A stretch of 64,000 bases of DNA from an uncultured bacterium (GCA_937958695.1 CALGNK010000006.1:1-64000), one strand, 5' to 3'. Positions 36,826-47,138 are shown, numbered from the stretch's first letter. The notes: generated by a model from the letters alone, not told the origin. Numbers and translations: made by a program.

Positions 36826-37602
36826 ATGCTGAAGAGAATTATAAGTGCCGTTATAGGTATTCCAGTAGTTCTGATTCTTATAAAATATGGTGGTATCCCA
36901 CTTCAGCTTTTTCTCTTAATTCTTTTTATAATAGCTTTTTTTGAGTATAGTAGACTTGCAGAGTATATGAATATAAAGATAAGATTTTGGGAGGGTTTGG
37001 TTGGAGGAATTTTTATACTTCTCTGGAGTTGGGAATATGCTACAAGTGTTTTGCAGACATTTATAATTCTTTGGGTTTTTCTTATGCTCTATTTTATAAT
37101 TATGCAGGATATAGAGAATAGTCTTTCTATAATTTCATCTACAATATTTGGCCTTTTATACCTATCAGTTCCACTATCTATGTTCCTAATAATGAGGAAA
37201 TTCGATCCTAACGGTTATTGGTGTACTATGGTGATGGTAGGGACATGGGCTTTTGACTCTACAGCCTATTTTATTGGAAGAAAGTTTGGGAGACATAAAC
37301 TTGCATCTATCTTGAGCCCTCTTAAATCTTGGGAGGGGTTTATTGGTGGATTATTGGCAACTATAGTAACTACTTTTCTGTTCTTAAGCGACCTTAGAGG
37401 TATTTTGATAGGGATACTTCTTGGACTAGGGGTTCAGGCTGGAGACCTTTTCGAGTCTCTTCTTAAGAGAGAGGCTAATGTAAAGGACTCTGGTAATATT
37501 ATTCCTGGTCATGGAGGAGTTTTAGACAGGTTTGATGGATTTTTGGTTGGAGTGGTTTTTGTCTTTCCATTAATAAGGTTTATAGTTGGTGGAGTATGGT
37601 AA
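36826..37602 (+). CDS. cdsA: Phosphatidate cytidylyltransferase
   Basis: CdsA forms CDP-diacylglycerol in the membrane. The 258-residue protein has about seven hydrophobic segments and the signature near the C-terminus: SPLKSWEGFIGG, GDLFESLLKREANVKDSGNIIPGHGGVLDRFDG. It overlaps dxr by 7 bases and lies in the usual uppS-cdsA-dxr-rseP order. Confidence 0.95.
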   Translation: MLKRIISAVIGIPVVLILIKYGGIPLQLFLLILFIIAFFEYSRLAEYMNIKIRFWEGLVGGIFILLWSWEYATSVLQTFIILWVFLMLYFIIMQDIENSLSIISSTIFGLLYLSVPLSMFLIMRKFDPNGYWCTMVMVGTWAFDSTAYFIGRKFGRHKLASILSPLKSWEGFIGGLLATIVTTFLFLSDLRGILIGILLGLGVQAGDLFESLLKREANVKDSGNIIPGHGGVLDRFDGFLVGVVFVFPLIRFIVGGVW

Positions 37603-38768
37603 AAAAAATAATTCTTATAGGTTCTACAGGTGCTCTAGGCACACAGGTTCTCGAAGTTATAAGAGAGTTTAGAGATAGATTTGAAATAGTTGGTTTAGGA
37701 GCTAGGAGAGATTCCGAAAGATTAGCCTTGCAGGTTAACGAGTTTCACCCAAAGTATGTTCTTCTTACAGAAGAAAATAGTACATCTTTTTCTTTGAAAT
37801 CTGCTATAGAAGCTAATAAAAGTAAGTTTTTTTCTGGTATAAAGGGGCTTAAAGAGATTGTCTCTGTAGATAATGTAGATCTTGTTGTAATAGTTATGGG
37901 CGGATCTTTAGGAATATATCCTCTTTGGGAAGCTATAAGGTATAATAGAAATATAGCAATAGCTAATAAAGAATCTATTGTTATGATGGGAGAGGTTATA
38001 AGAGAATTGGCTGATAGAAAGGGGATAAACTTAGTACCTATAGATAGTGAGCCTAGTGCTATTTTTCAATGCCTTAAGGCTCTAGATAATAGAGAGGAAT
38101 TAGATAGTGTTATTCTTACAGCCTCTGGCGGCCCATTTAGAAAGTTTACTAGGGAACAATTAGAAGAAGTAACTCCTGAAGAGGCTATAGCTCACCCTGT
38201 ATGGAGAATGGGGAAAAGGATAAGTGTAGACTCTGCCACTTTGATGAATAAGGGACTCGAATATATTGAGTTACATAAGTTTTTCAATATACCTTATGAG
38301 AAGATACATATAGTTGTGCATCCTCAAGGTATTATGCATGGGGCTATAAGTTTGGTGGATGGAAGCTTCATCTCTCTTATGAGTAATCCAGATATGAAGA
38401 TACCTATACTCTATGCACTTTCCTATCCTGAAAGGCTATCAACATCTTGGAAGAAGTTGAATCTTATAGAGTTGAGAGACCTTACATTTGAATTACCTGA
38501 CGTTGAAAAGTTTCCTGCATTAAGGATAGCAATGGAGGCTGGTAGAAAAGGAGATTCTTATCCTACAGTTCTTAATGCATCAGATGAAACTGCAGTAGAG
38601 CTTTTCCTTAATAGAAGAATAAAATTTACAGATATACCTATTCTAGTAGAAGAAGTTCTGTGTAGACATAACCCAGTATCTATAGATTCTGTAGATACAG
38701 TAATGGAGATAGATATTTGGGCAAGAAGAGAGACTATGAATATATTGGATAAGGTGATAAAAAGATGA
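37596..38768 (+). CDS. dxr: 1-deoxy-D-xylulose 5-phosphate reductoisomerase
   Basis: Dxr forms MEP in the non-mevalonate isoprenoid route with NADPH. The 390-residue protein has the nucleotide loop ILIGSTGALGTQVLEVI, ANKESIVMMGE, metal site PIDSEPSAIFQCL, TASGGPFR, HPVWRMGKRISVDSATLMNKGLE and HPQGIMHG. Together with ispG in this operon it shows that MEP isoprenoid synthesis operates. Confidence 0.97.
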   Translation: MVKKIILIGSTGALGTQVLEVIREFRDRFEIVGLGARRDSERLALQVNEFHPKYVLLTEENSTSFSLKSAIEANKSKFFSGIKGLKEIVSVDNVDLVVIVMGGSLGIYPLWEAIRYNRNIAIANKESIVMMGEVIRELADRKGINLVPIDSEPSAIFQCLKALDNREELDSVILTASGGPFRKFTREQLEEVTPEEAIAHPVWRMGKRISVDSATLMNKGLEYIELHKFFNIPYEKIHIVVHPQGIMHGAISLVDGSFISLMSNPDMKIPILYALSYPERLSTSWKKLNLIELRDLTFELPDVEKFPALRIAMEAGRKGDSYPTVLNASDETAVELFLNRRIKFTDIPILVEEVLCRHNPVSIDSVDTVMEIDIWARRETMNILDKVIKR

Positions 38769-39781
38769 ATCTATTCTATTTTCTTATACTGGTAGGGATA
38801 TTAGTTTTAATACATGAGTATGGGCATTATTTATTTGCTAGGTTACATAAAGTTGGAGTTATAGAATTTTCTATAGGTTTTGGCCCGAGTATACTTTCTT
38901 TTGAAAAGAATAAAACTAAGTTTTCTATAAGATTACTTCCATTTGGGGGTTACGTGAAACTTGCAGGGTTAGATACAGAAGAAACTGTAGATGATGAGTC
39001 TAGTTTCCATAGAAAGAGTTGGTTGGCAAGATTTTCCATACTAGCTTCAGGTGGAATTATGAATTTCTTGCTAGCTATATTTATCCTATCATTACTTTTT
39101 ACTTGGGGTTTTCCTACTGTTATTCCTACAGGGATTAACTCAGTACTTTCTGGTTCTCCTGCAGAGCTAGCAGGTATAAAGCCTGGAGATAAGATTATTT
39201 CTATAAATGGAAAGCTAGTATCTACAGCCCAAGATATAACTCAGGCGATACAAAGTTCGGAAGATAAAGTGATATTAGTAATTGAGAGGGAAGGGAATAG
39301 GTTAACTTTTGAGATAATGCCTAGATATGACGCAGAACAGAATAAAAAACTTATAGGTATTACAGTTCCATCTTTTACTGAAATTAAATATTCTATCTTT
39401 AATGCTCTTAAGATAGCATTTGGTACTTTCAGTGCTATTATATTAGGAACCTTAGATGCCCTTTGGAAGCTTATAACAGGTAGACTTGGCACCGAGTCTT
39501 TTAGCGGTCCAATTGGGGTGGCTAGGATGACTGGAGCAGCTGCTCAGATGGGAATAAAAGTATTTCTCCAACTTATGGCTTTCTTAAGTATACAATGGGG
39601 ATTATTTAATCTATTGCCTATACCTGCATTAGATGGGGGAAGGATACTATTTCTTATATTGAATCTTTGGAAGCGAGTTAAGATTTCACCTGAGAGAGAG
39701 AATTTTATCCATTATATAGGATTTATTATCCTTTTGGTACTGATGATAATAGTTACAATAGGAGATGTAAGAAAATTCTAA
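38765..39781 (+). CDS. rseP: Site-2 intramembrane metalloprotease
   Basis: A 338-residue membrane protease. The zinc site HEYGH is at residues 17-21, with a second motif LLPIPALDGGR near the C-terminus. A PDZ domain spans about 115-190 (SVLSGSPAELAGIKPGDKIISINGKL). Three to four membrane segments are seen. Substrates elsewhere are anti-sigma factors or signal-peptide remnants; none is evident here. The ATG overlaps the dxr stop and the stop overlaps the ispG ATG. Confidence 0.92.
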   Translation: MNLFYFLILVGILVLIHEYGHYLFARLHKVGVIEFSIGFGPSILSFEKNKTKFSIRLLPFGGYVKLAGLDTEETVDDESSFHRKSWLARFSILASGGIMNFLLAIFILSLLFTWGFPTVIPTGINSVLSGSPAELAGIKPGDKIISINGKLVSTAQDITQAIQSSEDKVILVIEREGNRLTFEIMPRYDAEQNKKLIGITVPSFTEIKYSIFNALKIAFGTFSAIILGTLDALWKLITGRLGTESFSGPIGVARMTGAAAQMGIKVFLQLMAFLSIQWGLFNLLPIPALDGGRILFLILNLWKRVKISPERENFIHYIGFIILLVLMIIVTIGDVRKF

Positions 39782-40875
39782 TGTTTAGGAGAGAAGATAC
39801 CCTACCTGTAAAGATCGGAAATATCGTTATAGGTGGAGGAAATCCAGTTGCAGTTCAATCTATGACAAATACTCGTACAGAAGATGTGACAGCTACTGTA
39901 TATCAGATAAAGAGATTAGAAAGGGCTGGATGTGAACTAGTAAGAGTGGCGGTCCCTACAAAGGATTCTGCCCTGAGTCTTGGAAAGATAAAAAGAAATA
40001 TCTCTATACCTCTTATCGCTGATTTACACTTTGATCTATCATTAGGTTTTATCGCATTAGAGATGGGAGTAGATAAGATAAGGATAAATCCGGGAACTGT
40101 TCCCAATAAAGATATATTAAGGAGTTTGGTTTTGGAAGCTAAGGCTAGAAATGTCCCTATAAGGGTTGGAGTAAATAAGGGGTCATTACCGGATACTTAT
40201 AGCAAAGATAAAGGAGGTCTAGTGAAATGCACTTTAGATTATGTGAAACTTATAGAGGATTGGGGATATAATAATCTTGTAGTATCAATTAAATCTTCTG
40301 ATCCAGAAGAAACGGTAGATGCAAATATACTCTTAGCTTCTTATGTTAGATATCCGATATCCTTAGGGGTAACAGAAGCAGGAGGAGGGTGGAGAGGTAT
40401 AGTTAAGTCTTCCGTTGGTCTAGTATTAGCGTTAAAAGAAGGTATAGGAGATACTGTAAGAGTTTCTCTTACTGGTGACCCTGTTATGGAAGTAAGGGTG
40501 GCTTATGAGATATTGAGAAATTTGGGATTAAGAAAGCGTGGAATAAACCTAATAGCTTGTCCAACTTGTGGGAGATGCCAAGTTGATTTAGAGTCTTACT
40601 ATAAAGAGATCGAATCTGCGCTGGATGATATAACAATGCCTATGGATGTTGCTGTTATGGGTTGCAGTGTAAATGGACCTGGCGAGGCAAAATTAGCTGA
40701 CTGTGGTGTTGCTTTTGGAAAGGATAAGGCGGTATTCTTTGTAAAAGGAGAAATAGTAGGAACATTTAGTCCTAGAGAAGCTATTGAAAAACTTATAAGT
40801 TATGTAAAGGAGGCAGAGAAATCTGAAAATGAGAATGTCACAGCTATTCTATTATCCACAGAAAGAGATGCCTAA
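39781..40875 (+). CDS. ispG: 4-hydroxy-3-methylbut-2-enyl diphosphate synthase
   Basis: IspG converts MEcPP to HMBPP using a 4Fe-4S cluster. The 364-residue protein has GGGNPVAVQSMTNTRTEDV, IPLIADLHFDLSL, RINPGTV, cluster ligands in CPTCGRCQVD and MGCSVNGPGEA. It overlaps rseP by 1 base and proS by 47 bases. Confidence 0.97.
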   Translation: MFRREDTLPVKIGNIVIGGGNPVAVQSMTNTRTEDVTATVYQIKRLERAGCELVRVAVPTKDSALSLGKIKRNISIPLIADLHFDLSLGFIALEMGVDKIRINPGTVPNKDILRSLVLEAKARNVPIRVGVNKGSLPDTYSKDKGGLVKCTLDYVKLIEDWGYNNLVVSIKSSDPEETVDANILLASYVRYPISLGVTEAGGGWRGIVKSSVGLVLALKEGIGDTVRVSLTGDPVMEVRVAYEILRNLGLRKRGINLIACPTCGRCQVDLESYYKEIESALDDITMPMDVAVMGCSVNGPGEAKLADCGVAFGKDKAVFFVKGEIVGTFSPREAIEKLISYVKEAEKSENENVTAILLSTERDA

Positions 40876-42514
40876 GGATGTAGAGGCTATAAGTCATATG
40901 CTTATGCTTAAAAGTTGTATGATAGAAAGAGTTGCCTCTGGTATATATAACTTTTTACCTTTAGGGTTTCGTGTACTAAAGAGGATAGAGGATATAATTA
41001 GAAGAGAGATGTTAGCCATAGGTGCTCAGGAAGTTCTACTCCCAGCTCTTCATCCTAGTGAGCTATGGAAGATAACTGGAAGATGGGACGAGTATGGGGA
41101 AGAGTTATTTAAGCTTAAAGATAGACATGATCGGATGATGTGTCTAGGCCCTACCCATGAAGAGATTATAACTGCTCTAGTAAAGGCTAAGATAAACTCC
41201 TATAGACAACTTCCTTTTATGCTTTTCCAGATTCAGACAAAGTTTCGAGATGAACCTAGACCTAGATTTGGAATTATAAGGAGTAGAGAGTTTATTATGA
41301 AAGACCTGTATAGCTTTCATGCTGATGAAGAAAGCTTAAATGAAGGATACTATAAGGTTTATCAAGCGTATAAGAATATCTTTGACGAGATAGGATTAGA
41401 TTATAAGATTGTTGAAGCAGAGAGTGGTCCTATAGGCGGGGATGTCTCTCATGAGTTTGTAATAATAGCTGAAAGCGGAGAAGATGAGATAACTTACTGT
41501 TCTTCCTGTAGTTATTCGGCTACTACTGAGAAGGCTGAGTACAAGCCTGTAATAATAGAGGATGATGAAGAATTGTTACCTATAGAAAAGATTTATACTC
41601 CAGATTTGAAGAGTGTAGATGAAGTATCCAATTATCTAGGCGTTCCACCATCTAAGCTAATCAAGACTATCATGATAAAGGCAGATGGTAGAGACATCGC
41701 TCTACTAGTAAAAGGAGATAGCGAAGTAAATCTAAAGAGAGTAGAGGAGCTTTTAGATGTTAAAGATGTATCCCTTATAGAGGATAATGAGACTTCAGTG
41801 CCACTAGGTTTTGTTGGTCCCGTTGGTTTAAAAGGGATAGAGATTATTGCAGACCCAGAGATAAAAGGTGTGAAGAATGGGGTTGTAGGGGCTAATGAGA
41901 AGAACTATCACTTCAAAAATGTTAATATTGGAAGAGATTTCAATCCTACACGTTTTCTCCCTATAAGAAAGGTAAAGAAAGGAGACCTCTGTCCTAGATG
42001 CGGAGGAGATCTCATCATCTCTAAGGGGATAGAAGCAGGACATATATTTAAACTTGGGACAAAATACAGCGAACCTATGGGGGCGGTCTTTCAAACTGCT
42101 ACGGGACAGTTGAAACCTATCATAATGGGGTGTTATGGGATAGGGGTAAGTAGACTTGTTGCTGCTAGTATAGAGCAGAATAATGATGATAATGGTATTA
42201 TATGGCCAAGAAGTATTGCCCCGTACGAAGTATATATACTGCCTACAGATTGGACCAATAATACTATTAAAAATTTTTCAGAAGACCTATATAGAAAACT
42301 TTTACAGAAAGGTTATGAGGTGCTATTGGATGACAGGGATGAGAGGGCAGGAGTTAAATTTATGGATGCTGATCTTTTGGGAATTCCAATGCGCGTAACT
42401 ATAGGTAATAAATTTATAAAGTCAGGTATTGTAGAGTTGAAGAATAGAAGAAAACCAGATGTATTAGAGGTTTCTGCTAGAGAGGTTATAGATCGATTGG
42501 AAGAGGTATTCTAA
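40829..42514 (+). CDS. proS: Prolyl-tRNA synthetase, bacterial type
   Basis: The 561-residue class IIa synthetase starts MRMSQLFYYPQKE. Class II motifs appear in KRIEDIIRREMLAIGAQEVLLPAL, FQIQTKFRDEPRPRFGIIRSREFIMKDLYSFH and MGCYGIGVSRLVAAS. A YbaK-like editing insertion lies at about 240-380 (YLGVPPSKLIKTIMIKADG), and the anticodon domain ends the protein. The start lies inside ispG (47-base overlap); AGGAGG is about 15 bases upstream, rather far, so the ATG at 40829 is probable rather than certain. Confidence 0.95.
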   Translation: MRMSQLFYYPQKEMPKDVEAISHMLMLKSCMIERVASGIYNFLPLGFRVLKRIEDIIRREMLAIGAQEVLLPALHPSELWKITGRWDEYGEELFKLKDRHDRMMCLGPTHEEIITALVKAKINSYRQLPFMLFQIQTKFRDEPRPRFGIIRSREFIMKDLYSFHADEESLNEGYYKVYQAYKNIFDEIGLDYKIVEAESGPIGGDVSHEFVIIAESGEDEITYCSSCSYSATTEKAEYKPVIIEDDEELLPIEKIYTPDLKSVDEVSNYLGVPPSKLIKTIMIKADGRDIALLVKGDSEVNLKRVEELLDVKDVSLIEDNETSVPLGFVGPVGLKGIEIIADPEIKGVKNGVVGANEKNYHFKNVNIGRDFNPTRFLPIRKVKKGDLCPRCGGDLIISKGIEAGHIFKLGTKYSEPMGAVFQTATGQLKPIIMGCYGIGVSRLVAASIEQNNDDNGIIWPRSIAPYEVYILPTDWTNNTIKNFSEDLYRKLLQKGYEVLLDDRDERAGVKFMDADLLGIPMRVTIGNKFIKSGIVELKNRRKPDVLEVSAREVIDRLEEVF

Positions 42515-42515
42515 T

Positions 42516-43631
42516 GTGAAGATATTATTCCTTACCGCTAGTATAGGGACTGGTCATAATAAAGCTATAGAGTCTGTAGCTAATGCTCTTAATATAATCT
42601 GCCGAGAAAGAGGATTAGAAGATATCCAGTATAAGATTGTTGATGTATATAACTATATAAACGTAGCATTGGGGAAATTTGTCTCCAAAAGTTATGAAAG
42701 AATAGTAAACATTGCACCAAATCTTTATGGATATTTCTATACATTAGGGGAAGATTCTACCGCTTTGAAAGAATTTCTGCACCATATAGGTGTAGGAAAG
42801 GTGAAGAGTCTTATTGAAGAGTATAATCCAGATATTATTGTTTCTTCTCATGAATCTCCTTCAGGTATGGTAGCTAGTCTTAAGAAGGAACAGGGATTAA
42901 AAACAGAATTAATAGGTATAGTTACTGACTTTAGAGCTCATCCCTTTTGGGTTTATGATGAAATAGACAAATATATGGTTCCTAACGAGTTTACTAAGAA
43001 TTATTTGATTAGAGAGGGAATTTCTCCGGAGAAGATATATGTTACTGGTATACCGGTAGATCTAAGATTTGCCCAGGAATATGATAAAGCAGAATTGAAA
43101 AGGAAATTTAATCTCGATCCTAATAAGTTTACGATACTTTTAATGGGAAGCTGGCTCGATATAGGGATAGACGATCTTATAGAAGATTTAGACAAAGCAT
43201 CTTTACCTATTCAGATTATAGCGGTATCAGGTAAGAATGAGAAATTAAAGGAACGTTTAGAGAAAATAAAGAGTAAGACTAATATGCCTTTAGTAGTCTT
43301 TGGCTTTATTACTAATGTTTATGAAGTTATGCATGCTTCTGACATAATTATAACAAAACCCGGAGGACTTATCTCTTCTGAGACTTTAGCATCTGGACTT
43401 CCTATGATCATAGTAAATCCAATACCTGGGCAGGAGGAATTTAATGCTTTATACCTTACAACTGAAGGGGCAGGCTTAAGAGTGAATAAACTTTCTGAGG
43501 TTCGTACTGTGATGGAGTTACTATTGGGAAGTCCAAAGAGAATTGAGGAAATGTCTGATAATGCCAAGAGGATAGGAAGGCCTCGGGCAAGTTTCGAAAT
43601 AGCAGAGATTATCTTATGCAAAAGGGGTTAG
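42516..43631 (+). CDS. MGDG-synthase/UgtP-like glycosyltransferase (GT28)
   Basis: A 371-residue glycosyltransferase. It has the MGDG synthase N-domain ILFLTASIGTGHNKAIESVANAL and YNPDIIVSSHESPSGMVA, and a GT28 C-domain with MGSWLDIGIDDL, FGFITNVYEVMHASDIIITKPGGLISSE and NPIPGQEEFNALYL. Relatives glucosylate or galactosylate diacylglycerol from UDP-sugars, so a membrane glycolipid role is likely. The GTG start follows GAGGT. It lies between proS and btuR-like genes and leads into the glycogen cluster. Confidence 0.88.
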   Translation: MKILFLTASIGTGHNKAIESVANALNIICRERGLEDIQYKIVDVYNYINVALGKFVSKSYERIVNIAPNLYGYFYTLGEDSTALKEFLHHIGVGKVKSLIEEYNPDIIVSSHESPSGMVASLKKEQGLKTELIGIVTDFRAHPFWVYDEIDKYMVPNEFTKNYLIREGISPEKIYVTGIPVDLRFAQEYDKAELKRKFNLDPNKFTILLMGSWLDIGIDDLIEDLDKASLPIQIIAVSGKNEKLKERLEKIKSKTNMPLVVFGFITNVYEVMHASDIIITKPGGLISSETLASGLPMIIVNPIPGQEEFNALYLTTEGAGLRVNKLSEVRTVMELLLGSPKRIEEMSDNAKRIGRPRASFEIAEIILCKRG

Positions 43632-44140
43632 TAGAGGTATATACCGGAGATGGTAAAGGGAAGACTACGTCAGCATTTGGCCTTGTTTTGAGAGCTTTAG
43701 GAAGAGGTAAGAAGGTTATTATTTTTCAGTTTATAAAATCTAGCTCCTTCCCGTCTGGAGAGGTTATTGCTCTAAGAATGGCTTTCCCTGAGGTGGAGAT
43801 TATTCAGGGAGGTAGCGGAAGATTTATAAATACTAAGCCTACAGAAGATGATATAGCTTTAGCTAAAATCCTTTATGAAAAGATCCTTTCAGCTGTTTCG
43901 TCTGGAAGATATGATATCGTAGTTGTAGATGAGGTATTTCCGGCTTATAATGTTGGGCTCATCACATTAAAAGATATACTAGATCTCATAGAGAAAAAGG
44001 CTGAAAATACAGAACTTGTTCTTACCGGTAGAGGAGCTCCCGAAGAAGTAATAAGATTGTCTCATCTTGTTACAGAGATGAAAGAGATTAAACATCCTTT
44101 TAGAGATGGAATAAAGGCCAGGATTGGAATAGAATATTGA
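43616..44140 (+). CDS. Cob(I)alamin/corrinoid adenosyltransferase (CobA/BtuR type)
   Basis: A 174-residue P-loop enzyme: VYTGDGKGKTTSAFGL near the N-terminus, then RALGRGKKVIIFQFIKS, DIVVVDEVFPAY and LVLTGRGAPEEVI, all typical of the CobA/BtuR family. It transfers the 5'-deoxyadenosyl group of ATP to Co(I) corrinoids. It overlaps the glycosyltransferase by 16 bases. No other cobalamin gene is adjacent, which points to salvage. UroD-like and ASKHA corrinoid-type genes elsewhere in the window fit a B12-using organism. Confidence 0.92.
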   Translation: MQKGLVEVYTGDGKGKTTSAFGLVLRALGRGKKVIIFQFIKSSSFPSGEVIALRMAFPEVEIIQGGSGRFINTKPTEDDIALAKILYEKILSAVSSGRYDIVVVDEVFPAYNVGLITLKDILDLIEKKAENTELVLTGRGAPEEVIRLSHLVTEMKEIKHPFRDGIKARIGIEY

Positions 44141-44156
44141 AAAGGAGGCGATTCCA

Positions 44157-45722
44157 TTGTCTGGGTATTTTATGATTGTGCTTCATACCCATATTCCTTT
44201 TGTTAAAGGTAAGGGTATGTGGCCTTTTGGGGAGGAATGGTTATATGAGGTTATGTATGGTTCTTATATCCCTTTAGTTAAGATGTTAGAAGACTTATAC
44301 GAAGATGGGATAATTCCTAATATTACTGTTAGTATAACCCCTGTTCTCCTTTCTCAACTTACGATGCCTGAGTGTATAGATGGCTTTCGAAGATATATAG
44401 CTAGAAAGATAGAACTTATAAATGCTGATAGAGATTATTTTAAACATACGCAAGAGACAGATTTATTTAATCTTACATTCTACTATAGGGACATTTTAGA
44501 AGATAGATTAAGATATTTTGAAGAATCTGGCGGTAATTTAGTGAAGAAGCTTTCTCAGTTAGCAAAGAAGGGTGTAATAGAGCTTATAACCTCCTCAGCT
44601 ACGCACGCATATTTACCTCTTTTGAAAAATGAGAAATCTATCAGACTTCAGCTAAAAGTAGGCAAGGAGGAACATATTAACATTACTGGACTTATACCCT
44701 ACGGAATGTGGTTACCAGAATGTGCCTATAGACCAGGTATTGAGAATTTTATGTCTGAGATGGGCTATAAATTTTCATTCTTTGAAGAACATGCCATACG
44801 AGGAGGAAAGGCTTATAGCCCTTATGGAGAAGAGACAGAATCTAAAGTGCCTTTTAGGGATTATTCGGTCTTTAAACCTTACTATATAAGAAATTCTAAT
44901 GTGTCTGCTTTTGGGAGAGCTGGAGACATTTCAGGACAGATATGGTCTAAGGATTTAGGATACCCGGGAGAGGCTCTCTATAGAGAATTTCATAAACGTA
45001 AAGAAGGTTCCGGATTACAGTATTGGATGGTTACTGGTCCCAATGTCGACCTCGGTGCAAAGGAGCCTTATAACCCTGACCTTGCTTTAAAGAAAGTAAG
45101 AGAGCATGCCGTACATTTCCTTTGGAGACTAGAGAGAACGGTAGAAAATACAAATGTAAATAATCCTGTTATAGTGACCCCATTTGATACTGAACTTTTT
45201 GGCCACTGGTGGTGGGAAGGGGTTGATTTTATAAAAGAGCTTCTTATAAGAGTAAACTCTTCCAATTTAGTAAAGACAATAACTCCTAGTAGATATCTTG
45301 CTAGCTTTCCTCCCACTGAATCTATAGAGATACCAGAATCAAGCTGGGGAGTTGGTGGAGGACATGAGGTTTGGTATAATGAAAACACGAAGTGGATGTG
45401 GGAGAAAATATATGAGGTTGAGAATAAGATAGATAGAATTTTCTCTAGTAAGGATTTTTCTGGTTGGCAAGAGAGAATAGCGGACCAAATAATAAGAGAA
45501 TTTTTACTCCTTACTAGTTCTGACTGGGAATTCCTAATATATACAAAATCGGCTGGAGATTACGGAGAAAAAAGATTTAATGAGCATTTGACCAATATGA
45601 AGTTACTCTTTGACCTCCTTGAGAAGCAGACTTTATCTAACGAAGATAAGGGGTTCATTATAGATTTAGAGAAACGTGATTCTCTATTTCCAGAACGTAA
45701 ACTTTGGTCTCTCTGGAGGTGA
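44157..45722 (+). CDS. GH57 1,4-alpha-glucan branching enzyme-like protein
   Basis: A 521-residue GH57 enzyme without signal peptide. GH57 motifs are HTHIPF (10-15), the nucleophile Glu188 in WLPECAYRPG and the acid Asp344 in TPFDTELFGHWWWEG. The C-terminal DUF1957-like helical region (SSDWEFLIYTKSAGDYGEKRFNEH) is the mark of the branching-enzyme subgroup. It introduces alpha-1,6 branches in glycogen. A TTG start follows AAAGGAGGCGATT. The gene precedes glgA, supporting the role. Confidence 0.9.
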   Translation: MSGYFMIVLHTHIPFVKGKGMWPFGEEWLYEVMYGSYIPLVKMLEDLYEDGIIPNITVSITPVLLSQLTMPECIDGFRRYIARKIELINADRDYFKHTQETDLFNLTFYYRDILEDRLRYFEESGGNLVKKLSQLAKKGVIELITSSATHAYLPLLKNEKSIRLQLKVGKEEHINITGLIPYGMWLPECAYRPGIENFMSEMGYKFSFFEEHAIRGGKAYSPYGEETESKVPFRDYSVFKPYYIRNSNVSAFGRAGDISGQIWSKDLGYPGEALYREFHKRKEGSGLQYWMVTGPNVDLGAKEPYNPDLALKKVREHAVHFLWRLERTVENTNVNNPVIVTPFDTELFGHWWWEGVDFIKELLIRVNSSNLVKTITPSRYLASFPPTESIEIPESSWGVGGGHEVWYNENTKWMWEKIYEVENKIDRIFSSKDFSGWQERIADQIIREFLLLTSSDWEFLIYTKSAGDYGEKRFNEHLTNMKLLFDLLEKQTLSNEDKGFIIDLEKRDSLFPERKLWSLWR

Positions 45723-45727
45723 ACTTT

Positions 45728-47134
45728 ATGAAGATATTGCTTGTGGCTAGTGAAGTAAATCCTTTTGTAAAGGTGGGAGGACTAGCTGATGTTGCTGGGG
45801 CTCTACCTAAAGCTCTTGTTGGTTTAGGATGCAAGGTCTCTGTAGTAATGCCAATGTATAGACAATTGAACCTAGGAGATTACAATGTCTCTGAGTTTAT
45901 AAATGTTCTAGATGTACCGCTTGGATATGGCAATGAGACCGCAAGTATAAAAAGGGTTTCTCTTTCTAATGATATAGATCTGTATCTAGTTGATAATGGC
46001 GCATATTTTCAGAGGGAAAACTTGTACAATTTTCCCGATGATCCTAGACGTTTTATCTTTTTCTCTAGAGCTAGTTTTGAATTGGCTAAGATTTTAGATC
46101 CAGACATAATTCATTGTAATGATTGGCATACCGCTTTGGTTCCTGGTTATGTTAGGCACTATTGGGATAGAAAACTTTTGGGAACACTTTTTTCTATACA
46201 TAACTTAGCTTATCAAGGTCTTTGTGAAAGAGACATGTTCGTATATTCTGCTCTACCTGAAAGTGCATATAATCCTGAAGAGGTGGAGTTCTATGGAAAG
46301 TTCAATATTATGAAGTCTGGCATAGTCTATAGTGATATGATAAATACGGTTAGCCCTACTTATGCTGAGGAGATTAAAACTCCTGAATTTGGCTGTGGCT
46401 TGGATGGATTACTTAGAAGTAAAGCAGATGTCTTAGTTGGTATACTAAACGGGATAGATGAAGAGGAGTTTAATCCTCAGACAGATATTTATCTTTCGGC
46501 AAAATTCTCAGTTGATTCTTTAGAGAATAAGGAGGAAAATAAGAAGTTCTTGCTTAATGAGTTAGGTATTATTTACAATAAAGATGTTCCGGTAATAAGT
46601 TTTATAGGTAGGCTTTGGGAGCAGAAAGGTATAGATATTGTTATTCAAGCTATACCTGAGCTCATAAAGAAAGAAGTTTATTTAATAATTTTAGGGACAG
46701 GCTCTGAATATTATCACCGAATACTGAGCCAATTTAGAGAGCAATTTCCAGATAAGATTTCTATAAATCTAAAGTTCGATAATAGGCTTGCCCATTTGAT
46801 ATATGGAGGATCTGACTTTCTTTTAATGCCGTCTAGGTTTGAACCATGTGGTTTAGGACAGATGATAGCTATGAAATATGGTACTATCCCTATAGTTAGA
46901 GGCGTTGGCGGCTTAAAAGATACTGTTAAAGAAAACGAAACAGGTTTTGTATTTTTTGACTATTCTTATAATGCCTTACTTGAAAGTATAGATAGAGCAC
47001 TTAATCTTTATAGCGATAAAGATAGACTTAAAGCTATGCAGAGAAGGATTATGTTAGAGGACCATTCTTGGACTAACTCAGCAAAGAGGTATCTAGAGAT
47101 TTATAACAGAATACTGAGTTCAAAGAAGGGGTGA
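45728..47134 (+). CDS. glgA: Glycogen synthase (GT5)
   Basis: GlgA extends alpha-1,4-glucan from ADP- or UDP-glucose. The 468-residue protein has the GT5 opening KILLVASEVNPFVKVGGLADVAGALPKAL, DIIHCNDWHTALVPGY, FSIHNLAYQGL, a C-domain with ISFIGRLWEQKGIDI and MPSRFEPCGLGQMIAMKYGTIPIVRGVGGLKDTV. I choose the ATG at 45728, after GGAGGTG; an in-frame start at 45704 lies within the previous gene. No glgC is in the window, so the glucosyl donor is unclear. Confidence 0.95.
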   Translation: MKILLVASEVNPFVKVGGLADVAGALPKALVGLGCKVSVVMPMYRQLNLGDYNVSEFINVLDVPLGYGNETASIKRVSLSNDIDLYLVDNGAYFQRENLYNFPDDPRRFIFFSRASFELAKILDPDIIHCNDWHTALVPGYVRHYWDRKLLGTLFSIHNLAYQGLCERDMFVYSALPESAYNPEEVEFYGKFNIMKSGIVYSDMINTVSPTYAEEIKTPEFGCGLDGLLRSKADVLVGILNGIDEEEFNPQTDIYLSAKFSVDSLENKEENKKFLLNELGIIYNKDVPVISFIGRLWEQKGIDIVIQAIPELIKKEVYLIILGTGSEYYHRILSQFREQFPDKISINLKFDNRLAHLIYGGSDFLLMPSRFEPCGLGQMIAMKYGTIPIVRGVGGLKDTVKENETGFVFFDYSYNALLESIDRALNLYSDKDRLKAMQRRIMLEDHSWTNSAKRYLEIYNRILSSKKG

Positions 47135-47138
47135 AAAA